Shown here piece after piece: positions 33,455-41,749 of a DNA stretch of 64,000 nucleotides. Below the pieces are notes generated by a model, which searched no databases, had not been told where the DNA came from, and saw nothing but the letters and a program-made list of their open reading frames with translations. The stretch lies in the NCBI GenBank assembly GCA_017428525.1, contig JAFRQQ010000037.1:20365-84364 (forward strand), in the 5' to 3' direction. The position numbers were made by a program, and so were the translations under genes. Every line of letters starts with the position of its first letter. Positions within the stretch are counted from its first letter, which is position 1. This DNA comes from Clostridia bacterium. GTDB lineage: Bacteria; Bacillota; Clostridia; Oscillospirales; Acutalibacteraceae.

Positions 33455-34873
33455 ATGATTGAATTTGATCATGTATCCAAGCGGTACGAAAACGGCACCG
33501 ACGCCTTGAAGGACGTCAACATCAAAATCGAGAAAGGCGAATTTGTCTTTGTCGTCGGCTCCTCCGGCGCGGGCAAAAGCACGTTTCTCAAGCTGATCAT
33601 GCGTGAGGAGGTGCCCTCGGCGGGCACGATCGTCATCGACGGTATCACGCTCAATAAAATGCGCAAACGCAATATTCCGAAGCTGCGCCGCAAGCTCGGC
33701 ATCGTGTTTCAGGATTTCCGCCTGATCCCCACGATGACGGTGTTTGACAACGTGGCCTTCGCCATGCGCGTGATCGGCACAAAAGAGAAGAAAATCCGCC
33801 GCCGCGTGCCTTATGTGCTCAGTCTGATGGGCTTGAACGAAAAGGCGCGCAGTTATCCCAAGGAGCTGTCCGGCGGCGAGCAGCAGCGCGTGGCGCTGGC
33901 CCGCGCGCTGGCCAACAACGCGGATATCATCATTGCGGACGAGCCGACGGGCAACGTCGACCCGCAGATGAGCTATGAGATCGTCGACCTGCTGATGCGT
34001 CTGAATGAAGCGGGCACCACCGTGATCATGGTCACCCATGAGCACAGCCTGGTGCGCGCGTTCGACAAGCGCGTGGTCATTCTGGATAAGGGCACCGTGG
34101 TGTCCGACGGCGAAACGCTGGATCGCGAATCCGCCACCGCCCATATCAACGCCGCGAGCGAAATCGCCAACGAGCATATTGCGCTGCCCGAGGAGGATTA
34201 CAGCGCCTATGCGCCGACCGTGGAGATGGAGCTGGATCCGAATCACGGTCTGGAACCGTCTGCCGCGTCTGTGACACGCGAGGCGGAAGCAGCGGCCGAG
34301 GCAGCTGAACCGGAGGAGGCCGAGGAGGCCTTTGATCTGGAGCTGGCCGTGGCCGAAGTGCTCTCCGAGGAAACGGAAACCGTGGAAGCGGCGGAACCGG
34401 AAGCGGCTCAAGCCCCCGCGGAGGAAGCTGAAGCGGCGCCGGAAGACGAGGAGCCGTTCGATCTGGAGCAGGCGGTTTCGGAGGTGCTGGCGGAAGAGAC
34501 GGCCGAAGAACTGATTCCGGATCTGCCGGCGGAAGACGCCGCGGAACCGGCGGCAGCGCCGGACGAAGCGCCCGCAGACGATGCGGCGGCCCCGGCGGCG
34601 GAACCCGAAGCGGCCTTTGACGAACTCTTTGATCTGGAGCTGGTGGATCTGGATGCGCAGGATGCCGCGCAGGCAGCTGCGGCGCCGGACGATGCGGCTG
34701 TGATTGAAGAAGCTGCGGCGCCGGAAGAAGCGGCTGCGCAGACCGAAACGCCCGCGGCCCCGGAGACGCCGGAAGCGCCGGAACTCGTTGAAGAACCGGA
34801 AGAAGAACTGGATCTGGATGCGTTCATAGAGCCGGAACCGGCGGAAGAGATCGGAGGCGAAAGCGATGAGTAA
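33455..34873 (+). CDS. ftsE: Cell division ABC ATPase FtsE with long acidic C-terminal tail
   Basis: The first 225 residues are a typical FtsE: Walker A GSSGAGKSTFLKLIM, Q-loop VFQDFRLIPTMTVFDNVAFA, signature LSGGEQQRVALARALANN, Walker B IIIADEPTGNVDP. About 245 further residues rich in Glu, Ala and Pro follow, so the protein is 472 residues against about 230 for most FtsE. The tail carries FDLE three times (residues 293, 335 and 392). The first two are within near-repeats of the form FDLE-x-AV-x-EVL-x-EET. With FtsX (8-base overlap) it transmits ATP hydrolysis to the periplasmic hydrolase activator at 35779-37149. The tail may bind a partner (inference). Confidence 0.93.
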   Translation: MIEFDHVSKRYENGTDALKDVNIKIEKGEFVFVVGSSGAGKSTFLKLIMREEVPSAGTIVIDGITLNKMRKRNIPKLRRKLGIVFQDFRLIPTMTVFDNVAFAMRVIGTKEKKIRRRVPYVLSLMGLNEKARSYPKELSGGEQQRVALARALANNADIIIADEPTGNVDPQMSYEIVDLLMRLNEAGTTVIMVTHEHSLVRAFDKRVVILDKGTVVSDGETLDRESATAHINAASEIANEHIALPEEDYSAYAPTVEMELDPNHGLEPSAASVTREAEAAAEAAEPEEAEEAFDLELAVAEVLSEETETVEAAEPEAAQAPAEEAEAAPEDEEPFDLEQAVSEVLAEETAEELIPDLPAEDAAEPAAAPDEAPADDAAAPAAEPEAAFDELFDLELVDLDAQDAAQAAAAPDDAAVIEEAAAPEEAAAQTETPAAPETPEAPELVEEPEEELDLDAFIEPEPAEEIGGESDE

Positions 34874-35786
34874 GCTCAGATATCTGACCAAAGAGGGCTT
34901 TCGCAATCTCCGGGTCAACAAGCTGATGTCGGTCGCGTCGATCACCGTGCTGTTCAGCTGTCTGCTGATGATCGGCATCGCCTTTATGATCCTGCTGAAT
35001 ATTGAGAGCTTTATCCAGAGCATCGAAGATGAAAACGTGATTCTGGTCTATGCCAATCTGGATATTGATTCCATGGATTATGACTATATGAAGCTCGGCG
35101 TGGAGCTCAAATCCATTGAGAATGTCGCGAGCGTGGAGAAGGTGGAGAAGGACGCCGCCTATGCCGCGCTGCTGGACGAAATGGATGAGGACCTGAAGAA
35201 TTATCTGGAGGGTCTGAATGAGAATCCGCTGCCCAACGGCTACCGCGTCACGGTTGAGGATATGGCCGGCTTTGAGCAGGTCGTTTCCGCGATCAAGAAG
35301 CTGGATAACGTGCTGCGCGTGCATGAAAACAGCGCGCTTGCGCGGCAGCTGGCGAATCTGCGCAACACCGTGACCTATATCAGCGGCGGCGTGATCCTGC
35401 TGCTTCTGATTGTTTCCCTGTTTATCATTTCCAATACGATCAAGGTGACCATGTTCAGCCGCAGGCTGGAGATCAGCATCATGAAGAGCGTCGGCGCGAC
35501 CAACGCCTTTATCCGCTGGCCGTTTGTGGTCGAGGGCATCCTGATCGGCATCCTCGCAGGCGGGCTTGCCACCGCGGCCCTCTGGGGCATCTATCAGCTG
35601 GTGCAGTCCACGCTGGCCACGACCTTTGACGCCTTCGGCGCGAGCGTGAGCGTGGAATTCCGCGATTACGCGCTGTATGTGCTCGTGGCGTTCGTCGCCA
35701 TCGGCGTGTTCACCGGCGTGTTCGGCAGCCTGACCTCCATCCGGAAATATCTGAAGGAAAGGAAGATCGTGGAGCTCGATGACTAA
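34866..35786 (+). CDS. ftsX: Cell division protein FtsX
   Basis: This 306-residue four-helix membrane protein has the first helix in VASITVLFSCLLMIGIAFMI, an external domain of about 120 residues (NVILVYANLDIDSMDYDYMK onward), and the three C-terminal helices beginning VTYISGGVILLLLIVSLFII and SVGATNAFIRWPFVVEGILI. It overlaps both ftsE and the M23 gene by eight bases, so the three are a tightly coupled FtsE-FtsX-activator unit. Confidence 0.95.
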   Translation: MSKLRYLTKEGFRNLRVNKLMSVASITVLFSCLLMIGIAFMILLNIESFIQSIEDENVILVYANLDIDSMDYDYMKLGVELKSIENVASVEKVEKDAAYAALLDEMDEDLKNYLEGLNENPLPNGYRVTVEDMAGFEQVVSAIKKLDNVLRVHENSALARQLANLRNTVTYISGGVILLLLIVSLFIISNTIKVTMFSRRLEISIMKSVGATNAFIRWPFVVEGILIGILAGGLATAALWGIYQLVQSTLATTFDAFGASVSVEFRDYALYVLVAFVAIGVFTGVFGSLTSIRKYLKERKIVELDD

Positions 35787-37149
35787 ACGAATTGCAAAAC
35801 GTCTGCTCTGTCTGCTGCTGGCGCTTGTATGCGTCGCAGCCGTCGCCCTGCCCGAGTATCCGCAGGTCTTTGCCGATGTGGAGGACGATGAAGAGCTGAT
35901 CGAAATGCGCAAGGAATATGAGCAGCTCGAGAAAAAGATCGCCCAGAATCAGAAGAATCTGGCGGATACCAAGCAGAGCATTCGCACGAATGAGCAGAAG
36001 CTGGATGATCTGAGCAGTGAGATCAGTGATTACGAGGAGCAGCTGGAGATTCTGTCCGGCCGCATCAGCGTGCTCAACGGCGATATTTCCGACCTGCGTG
36101 TGCGCATTCAGACGACCAACGGCGATATTGACGAGATCAATGCGCAGATCGCCGAGGTGGAGCAGAAAACAGCCGAAACGGAGGCGCTCATGGAGCAGAC
36201 GCGTGAAACGCTCCTGGCGCGCCTGCGCGAGAGCTATATGAGCGGCGAATCCTCGCAGCTCGAGCTGCTGCTGTCCTCCACCGATCTGGTCACCTATTTC
36301 ACCCGCAAGGAGCTGGTGACCCGCGTGACCGAAAACGACAAGGCGCTCATTCAGGAGCTGACCGATCAGATCCACGAGCTCGAGGAGCTGCACGCGCAGC
36401 TGGACGAAAGCAAGGCCGCGCTCGAGGAGAAGAAAACGCAGCTCAACAACGAAATGGATACGCTCGAGGCGCGGGAGGCCGATCTCAAGTCGTCCCGCTC
36501 CGCCGAGCAGCAGAAGAAAAACGCCGTGAGCAATAAATACGAGGAAGTGCAGGGCGTCATCAAGGAGCTCGATGCGGACAGCGCCGCCTACCAGAAGGCC
36601 ATCAAGATGCAGCAGGCCGAGCGCGAGCGCCTGAACAAGGAGATCGATGAATACATCCGCGAGCACGCTTCGCAGGAAGGCGATACGCCCGACGAATCCT
36701 ACAACAACGACGGCAATATGATGTTCCCGGTCAAGGGCAACACCTATATCACCGCCGGCTACCCCGCCTACAGCGACGGCAGCGCCCACTGGGGCATCGA
36801 CATCGTGGTCCGTGATTCCAACGGCAACAACGTCTCCCGCGGCAAGCCGTTCTATGCGGCGCAGGGCGGCGAGGTCATCCGCGCGATCAATGACGGCGGC
36901 TGGAACTCCGGTTTCGGCAACTACTGCATCATCGACCACGGCGACGGCATCATGACCCTCTATGCCCATTCGGACAACATCATGGTCAGCCAGGGGCAGG
37001 TCGTCCAGAAGGGGCAGCAGATCGGCATCATCGGCGCCACCGGCAACGTCACCGGCCCGCACCTGCATTTCGAGGTGCGCGTGAAGAAGGCCGACGGCTC
37101 CGTTGCCCGCGTGCAGCCGCTGAATTATGTTTCCAATCCAAATAAATAA
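35779..37149 (+). CDS. Secreted coiled-coil M23 peptidase (murein hydrolase activator, EnvC/PcsB-like)
   Basis: This 456-residue protein has a signal peptide (RLLCLLLALVCVAAVALPEY), a long coiled coil from about 30 to 300 (MRKEYEQLEKKIAQNQKNLA, IDEINAQIAEVEQKTAETEA), and a C-terminal LytM/M23 domain. In that domain SAHWGIDIVVRDSNG and GPHLHFEVRVKK give the HxxxD-like and HxH metal motifs. HWGID replaces the usual HxGID spacing, and HLHF is intact, so it may be an active endopeptidase. Overlap with ftsX supports FtsEX-gated septal peptidoglycan cleavage. A terminator follows at 37158. Confidence 0.92.
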   Translation: MTKRIAKRLLCLLLALVCVAAVALPEYPQVFADVEDDEELIEMRKEYEQLEKKIAQNQKNLADTKQSIRTNEQKLDDLSSEISDYEEQLEILSGRISVLNGDISDLRVRIQTTNGDIDEINAQIAEVEQKTAETEALMEQTRETLLARLRESYMSGESSQLELLLSSTDLVTYFTRKELVTRVTENDKALIQELTDQIHELEELHAQLDESKAALEEKKTQLNNEMDTLEAREADLKSSRSAEQQKKNAVSNKYEEVQGVIKELDADSAAYQKAIKMQQAERERLNKEIDEYIREHASQEGDTPDESYNNDGNMMFPVKGNTYITAGYPAYSDGSAHWGIDIVVRDSNGNNVSRGKPFYAAQGGEVIRAINDGGWNSGFGNYCIIDHGDGIMTLYAHSDNIMVSQGQVVQKGQQIGIIGATGNVTGPHLHFEVRVKKADGSVARVQPLNYVSNPNK

Positions 37150-37157
37150 TCAACGGA

Positions 37158-37180
37158 AAGGCGGCGCCTGCCGCCTTTTT
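37158..37180 (+). terminator. Terminator after the M23 gene
   Basis: AAGGCGGC, loop GCCT, GCCGCCTT followed by TTT. It lies between the M23 gene and the S41 homologue. Confidence 0.75.
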
Positions 37181-37202
37181 CCGCAGAAAGGAGCCTTTGC
37201 CG

Positions 37203-38408
37203 TTGAATAAAAAAATCTCCCTCGGCCTTGCGCTTGCGCTGATCATCATGGCAGTGACCGCCACATTCGCGGCAACCATGGCGATCAGCAAGCAGATCTA
37301 TAACGGGATCATCAATAATATCTCTCAGCGCTCGCAGACTTATGCCTCGGTCGATGAGATCAGCAAGCTGGTATCCAATTATTATTACGGTACGGTCTCC
37401 GACGGCAATGTGCTCAATTCCGCGCTGACCGAAGGCTATGTCGACGGTCTGGGCGACCCCAACAGCCGCTATCTGACCGCGGCGGAGTATGCGGCCTATA
37501 CGGCGCGGCTGGAGAGCGGCGTGACCGGCATCGGCGTGGAAACGGTCTACGATCTGCAGACCGACCGCTTTGTGATCGCCTATGTCCATGACGGTTCGCC
37601 CGCGCAGGAGAGCGGTCTGGTCGCCGGCGACGTTATCACGGCAATCAACGGCGAAGCCGTGACGATGAAGAATTATACCGCCATGCAGGCGGCATTGTTC
37701 GGCAACCGGCTTTCCACGGTGAAGGTGGAATATGAGCGTGCGGGCGTGACCCGCGAGGTGGAGCCGATGCTCGGCTTCGCGGCGCCGAGCGTGCGCGGCG
37801 AGCTGATCGGCAACACAGCGCTGATCAAAATCAGCGGCTTCTATAAGAACACGGCGGACGAGCTGAAATCCCTGATCGAGCGCCTGCGGGACAACGACGC
37901 GTCGAGCATCATTTTCGATGTGCGCAACGTGTCCGACGGCACGATCGATTATGCCGCGCAGACGATCGACGTGCTCGTGCCCACGGTGGAAGGCAATCTT
38001 GCCGTGGCGCGCGACAAAAACGGCAACGTCTATAAGAATAAGGTCTACACCGCAGAAAACAACAGCGTGCCGATGCAGTTCCTGGTGCTGATCAACTCCA
38101 ATACCGCCGGTCCGGCCGAGCTGTTCGCCTGCGATCTGCGCGATATTTCGCATGCGCAGCTGGTCGGTACGCAGTCTGCCGGCGTCGGCACAATGCAGGA
38201 GCTGTTTGCGCTCGAGGACGGCGGCGCGGTGCTGCTGACCGTGGCGCTCGTGGAGCCCAAGGGCGGCGCGGACGCGGTTTGGGACGGCGTCGGTCTGACG
38301 CCGGGCGTCGTTGTGCAGCTGACCTCCGGCACCGACCGGACGCTCGAGCTGCTTGCCCAGACGCAGGATCAGCAGCTGACCTCCGCGCTGAACATGCTGC
38401 AATCATAA
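37203..38408 (+). CDS. S41 (CtpA-like) peptidase homologue lacking Ser/Lys catalytic dyad
   Basis: This 401-residue protein has an N-terminal signal anchor (ISLGLALALIIMAVTATFAA), a PDZ domain (FVIAYVHDGSPAQESGLVAG, then DVITAING) and an S41 core. In the canonical C-terminal protease the nucleophile lies in SASASEI and a lysine follows 25 residues later in GKG. Here the matching positions read TAGPAEL (Gly303 for Ser) and GVG (Val328 for Lys), with surrounding length conserved. It is therefore probably a non-catalytic scaffold or adaptor. The start is a TTG at 37203, nine bases after AAGGAG; a TTG at 37197 is less likely. It is followed by a terminator. Confidence 0.88.
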   Translation: MNKKISLGLALALIIMAVTATFAATMAISKQIYNGIINNISQRSQTYASVDEISKLVSNYYYGTVSDGNVLNSALTEGYVDGLGDPNSRYLTAAEYAAYTARLESGVTGIGVETVYDLQTDRFVIAYVHDGSPAQESGLVAGDVITAINGEAVTMKNYTAMQAALFGNRLSTVKVEYERAGVTREVEPMLGFAAPSVRGELIGNTALIKISGFYKNTADELKSLIERLRDNDASSIIFDVRNVSDGTIDYAAQTIDVLVPTVEGNLAVARDKNGNVYKNKVYTAENNSVPMQFLVLINSNTAGPAELFACDLRDISHAQLVGTQSAGVGTMQELFALEDGGAVLLTVALVEPKGGADAVWDGVGLTPGVVVQLTSGTDRTLELLAQTQDQQLTSALNMLQS

Positions 38409-38416
38409 AGAAAACA

Positions 38417-38457
38417 CGGCGCGCTGCGATCGGATTCATGCAGCGCGCTGTTTTTTT
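38417..38457 (+). terminator. Terminator after the S41 homologue gene
   Basis: GCGCGCTGC pairs with GCAGCGCGC, followed by seven Ts after TG. Confidence 0.88.
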
Positions 38458-38570
38458 GAAGCAAGACGGGTTTTTCCGACGCCCGTTTGGGTCGGCCGGA
38501 TGCCGACGGCGGGGACCTGGCTGCCGCGGCGGGCAGGCCGTCGAAATACTGATTGGATCAGGAGAACAAC

Positions 38571-39128
38571 ATGAAGATTACACCGTTTGAATTCAGACTC
38601 AAAGACGGCCGCACCGCGTGCGTGCGCAGTCCGCAGGCGGCGGATGTTCCGGCCATGCTGGCCTTTCTCCGCCGGATGACGGGAGAAACAGATTTCGTTC
38701 TGACTTGTCCCGAAGAGTGCGGGAAATACACGCCGGAAGGCGAAACGCAGCTGTTTGAACGAATCAATGCAGCGGATAACGAGGCCATGCCGGTCTGCTT
38801 TGTGGACGGGAAGCTTGCCGGCAACTGTCACGTGGCGTGGAGTCACGGCATCAAGACCCGGCACAAAGCCGTCGTTGCCATCGGTTTGCTGCGCGAATTC
38901 TGGGGGCTGGGGATCGGCACAAGGCTGATGGAGGAACTGATCCGCATCGCGCAGGAAAACGAACAGATCCTGCAGATCGAGCTGGAGTTCATCGAGGGAA
39001 ACGCCCGCGCGCGGGCGCTCTATGAAAAACTGGGCTTCCGCATCACCGGTATGAAGCCCGACGCCGTGCGGCTGAAGGACGGCACGCTGCTGAATTTATA
39101 CGCGATGATGAAAAAGATCGAGCGATAA
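38571..39128 (+). CDS. GNAT-family N-acetyltransferase
   Basis: This 185-residue protein has a GNAT fold. The acetyl-CoA loop is LREFWGLGIGTRLMEELIRI (R/QxxGxG/A-like), followed by FIEGNARARALYEKLGFRIT. It resembles RimI/RimL-like enzymes acting on amines or protein N-termini; the substrate is unknown. I start at ATG 38571, after AGGAGAACAAC. It appears monocistronic, between a terminator and the lipase gene. Confidence 0.9.
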   Translation: MKITPFEFRLKDGRTACVRSPQAADVPAMLAFLRRMTGETDFVLTCPEECGKYTPEGETQLFERINAADNEAMPVCFVDGKLAGNCHVAWSHGIKTRHKAVVAIGLLREFWGLGIGTRLMEELIRIAQENEQILQIELEFIEGNARARALYEKLGFRITGMKPDAVRLKDGTLLNLYAMMKKIER

Positions 39129-39207
39129 AAACTTTACGGCGAAACATTTAGGGAAAGAGAAAGACTGAACATCGAAAAATGAAAATAAAAATGGAAGGAA
39201 GATGCAA

Positions 39208-40293
39208 ATGACACGGGTGATTTCTGCGCTTTTAACGCTGGTGATGTTCCTGTTTCCGACGCTGAATATCTCAAAAATCGAGGTTGATAAGTCGGCATGG
39301 AACACGGAGTATGATTATGTCTACTGCCACGGCTTGAGCGGCTGGGGCAGCTACGACGTCCAGAATCATTTTCTGCCGTATTGGGGCATGTTCGGCGGCG
39401 ATATGATCAAGAACCTCAACGCCCTGGGCTACAAATGCCATGCGGCGTCGGTCGACCCGGACGGCAGCGCCTGGGACCGTGCCTGCGAGCTGTATGCCCA
39501 GCTTGCCGGGACGCGGGTCGATTACGGCAAGGCGCACAGCGAGAAATTCGGCCACGCGCGGTACGGCAAAGACTTTTCAAAAAACCCGCTCATCCGGGCC
39601 TGGAGCAGCGAGCATAAGATCAACCTGCTTGGGCATTCGTTCGGCGGCGCGACGGTCCGCCTGCTGGCCGGTCTGATGGCGAACGGCGACCGGGAGGAGA
39701 TCGCGGCAACCGCGCCGGAGGAGCTTTCTCCGCTCTTCACGGGCGGCAAGGCGGACTGGATCTACAGCATCACGACGCTTGCCGCGCCGACCAACGGCAC
39801 CACGGCCTACGGGTTCGGCGATCCGGAAGCACTCGAAAACCACGACACCGCCGCCTACGATATGCACATCGACTGCGCGCTCGCGCTCAACGCGCGCATC
39901 CCGACTGCAGAGGAGACATTTTATTTCGCGATTCCCTGCTCCGCGACGGTGCAGAATCCGGACGGCAGCTGGTCGTTCGATCCGGAGATCAACGTGGAGT
40001 TCCCGGTCCGTTCCACGGGGGAGCGGATGATGAATCTGACCGGCGTCACGCCGGGCGGCTTCGTTGTGGACGAGACCTGGCTGGAGAGCGACGGCATGGT
40101 GAATACGGTTTCTGCCGGCGCGCCGATCGGCGCACCTGCGCAGCCGCTGGACACAGACGCGATCACGCCGGGGATCTGGAATGTTGCCCCTGTTTACAGA
40201 GGCGACCACATGGCGTTCTGCGGGGATCTGTTCCATCCGAACAACATCCGGCCGTTCTTCGCGGACTGGATGAACATGATCAACGAGATCTGA
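39208..40293 (+). CDS. Secreted lipase related to the staphylococcal/Geobacillus lipase family
   Basis: This 361-residue protein begins with a signal peptide (TRVISALLTLVMFLFP). It has the oxyanion-region motif YCHGLSGWG, a nucleophile elbow LLGHSFGGATVRLLAGLM with the catalytic Ser, and YSITTLAAPTNGTTAYGF. Near the end DGMVNTVSAGAPIGAP and RGDHMAFCGD likely hold the acid and His. These match family I.5/staphylococcal-type triacylglycerol lipases, which bind Zn and Ca. I start at ATG 39208, seven bases after AAGGAA, rather than 39202. Confidence 0.85.
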   Translation: MTRVISALLTLVMFLFPTLNISKIEVDKSAWNTEYDYVYCHGLSGWGSYDVQNHFLPYWGMFGGDMIKNLNALGYKCHAASVDPDGSAWDRACELYAQLAGTRVDYGKAHSEKFGHARYGKDFSKNPLIRAWSSEHKINLLGHSFGGATVRLLAGLMANGDREEIAATAPEELSPLFTGGKADWIYSITTLAAPTNGTTAYGFGDPEALENHDTAAYDMHIDCALALNARIPTAEETFYFAIPCSATVQNPDGSWSFDPEINVEFPVRSTGERMMNLTGVTPGGFVVDETWLESDGMVNTVSAGAPIGAPAQPLDTDAITPGIWNVAPVYRGDHMAFCGDLFHPNNIRPFFADWMNMINEI

Positions 40294-40302
40294 CAAGATG
40301 CA

Positions 40303-40350
40303 AAAACAAACAGCGCGCGCAAAGCATTGTCTGCTTTGCGCGCGCTGCAT
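40303..40350. terminator. Bidirectional terminator between lipase and lipoprotein genes
   Basis: A perfect 14-bp stem (AGCGCGCGCAAAGC with GCTTTGCGCGCGCT, loop ATTGTCT). The minus-strand side has the better T-rich tail. Confidence 0.8.
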
Positions 40351-40362
40351 TTGTTCCGAATG

Positions 40363-40683
40363 TTATTGCTTGACAAATTCCGAACCGTCGATAATGATCG
40401 TTTTGCCGTCCTTCTCAAAGGATTTCGTCAGCGTGGCGCCGATGCCGAGCGGGCCGGAGTAGGCGAACGTGATCGTGCCGTCGTCGTTGATCGTGTAGGT
40501 GCCGTCGAGCGTGATGCCGAACAACTCGCCCGTGACCTTGTTGTCCTCCGCGAAGGTCAGGGAGCCGCCGAGATCGCCGGTGGATTTGTAGGTGCCCTTC
40601 AGGGTCGTGCCGCAGGCGGCGAACAGGCCGATCACGGTGCACAGTGCCAGAGCGATTGCAAGGATGCGAAGCGTGGTTTTCAT
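40363..40683 (-). CDS. Small secreted lipoprotein
   Basis: This 106-residue protein has a lipoprotein signal (LAIALALCTVIGLFAACG, lipobox LFAAC). The mature part is a small beta-rich domain (TLKGTYKSTGDLGGSLTF, LDGTYTINDDGTITFAYSG). The fold resembles lipocalin-like small lipoproteins such as DUF5640, an assignment from memory. It is 34 bases downstream of iolC with its own GAAGGAGG site, so it is probably co-transcribed with the inositol genes. Confidence 0.8.
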   Translation of the reverse strand: MKTTLRILAIALALCTVIGLFAACGTTLKGTYKSTGDLGGSLTFAEDNKVTGELFGITLDGTYTINDDGTITFAYSGPLGIGATLTKSFEKDGKTIIIDGSEFVKQ

Positions 40684-40716
40684 GAGAAAGCCTCCTTCTT
40701 TTGCGTCAGACGCAAA

Positions 40717-41736
40717 TTATTTGATTTTCACAATGACGTCGCCGGCCTTGGGCTTGAGCTCATCGATGAATGCCTGCACCGCTTCTGCGGAAGGCATGGC
40801 CGCCGAGCAGCTGTGCGCGGAGATGAGCATGGACGCCGAGGCCGTGGCAAATTCCAGCGCGTCGGCAATGGATTTGCCCTTGAGCAGGGAATAAATGAAT
40901 GCGGAAGCATAGCCGTCGCCGCCGCCGAAACCCTTGAGCTTGACGACCGGGAAGGTGCCGACTTTATAAGCGCTGCCGTCGCTCAGATAGGCATAGGAGC
41001 CTTCCTTGCCGTGCTTGATGATGATGATCTTCGCGCCGTAGCCGAACCAGCGCGCCGCGGAGGCTTCGTCGTTTTCGCACACGCCCTCGAGCGCTTCGGT
41101 CAGGTCGAATTCCTCGCGGGAGCCGAGAATGATGTCGGCGTTCTTCGCTGCGATGGAATAATAGAGCGAGATCTCGTCCTTGTTTTTCCAGGTGTAGCTG
41201 CGGTAGTCGATGTCGAAGATCACGACCACGCCGTTCTTTTTCGCCAGGAACAGCGTCTTGAGCGCCGCCTCGCGGGAGGGGCTGCAGCACAGCGCCGTGC
41301 CGGAAATCACGACGGCTTTTGCGGATTTGATGTAGTCCTCGTCCACGTCGTCCACGCAGACCTGCAGATCGGCCACGCCGTCGCGGTACATCAGGATGCT
41401 GCTCTGGCTCGGGCTGAGGATTTCGGTGAAGGTCAGGCCGAGGTTTTCGCCGTTTTCGCAGCGGAAGACGTGCGAAACGTCAATGCCGTCCGCCTTGAAA
41501 TAATTCTCCACATAATCGCCGAACTGATCGTCGGACACGCGGGCGATGAAGCCGCATTTCGCGCCCAGGCGGGCCAGACCCACCGCGATATTCGCGGGCG
41601 AGCCGCCGACATACTTGTTGAAATTGCTGCTCTCGGAGAGCGGACGGTTCATATCCGTGGGGTTGAAGTCGATGGCGATGCGCCCGATGGGGATGACATC
41701 CAGCGGTTTGCTTGCGTCAAATTGAATGTAGCTCAT
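40717..41736 (-). CDS. iolC: 5-dehydro-2-deoxygluconokinase (IolC-like PfkB kinase)
   Basis: This 339-residue PfkB-family sugar kinase has RIAIDFNPTDMNRPLSES and FNKYVGGSPANIAVGLARLG near the start, DIDYRSYTWKNKDEISLYY typical of IolC, and GFGGGDGYASAFIYSLLKGK with the catalytic Asp (GxGD). IolC phosphorylates 5-dehydro-2-deoxy-D-gluconate in myo-inositol breakdown. I start at ATG 41736 after AAAAGGAGATAGTT. The neighbour upstream is an IolJ-type aldolase, which uses this enzyme's product. Confidence 0.9.
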   Translation of the reverse strand: MSYIQFDASKPLDVIPIGRIAIDFNPTDMNRPLSESSNFNKYVGGSPANIAVGLARLGAKCGFIARVSDDQFGDYVENYFKADGIDVSHVFRCENGENLGLTFTEILSPSQSSILMYRDGVADLQVCVDDVDEDYIKSAKAVVISGTALCCSPSREAALKTLFLAKKNGVVVIFDIDYRSYTWKNKDEISLYYSIAAKNADIILGSREEFDLTEALEGVCENDEASAARWFGYGAKIIIIKHGKEGSYAYLSDGSAYKVGTFPVVKLKGFGGGDGYASAFIYSLLKGKSIADALEFATASASMLISAHSCSAAMPSAEAVQAFIDELKPKAGDVIVKIK

Positions 41737-41749
41737 AACTATCTCCTTT

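Noticed and set aside
34250..34870. Tandem DNA repeat array
   Set aside because: The GC-rich repetitiveness comes from codons of an Ala/Glu/Pro-rich protein tail; units are not of constant length, so it is treated as part of ftsE.
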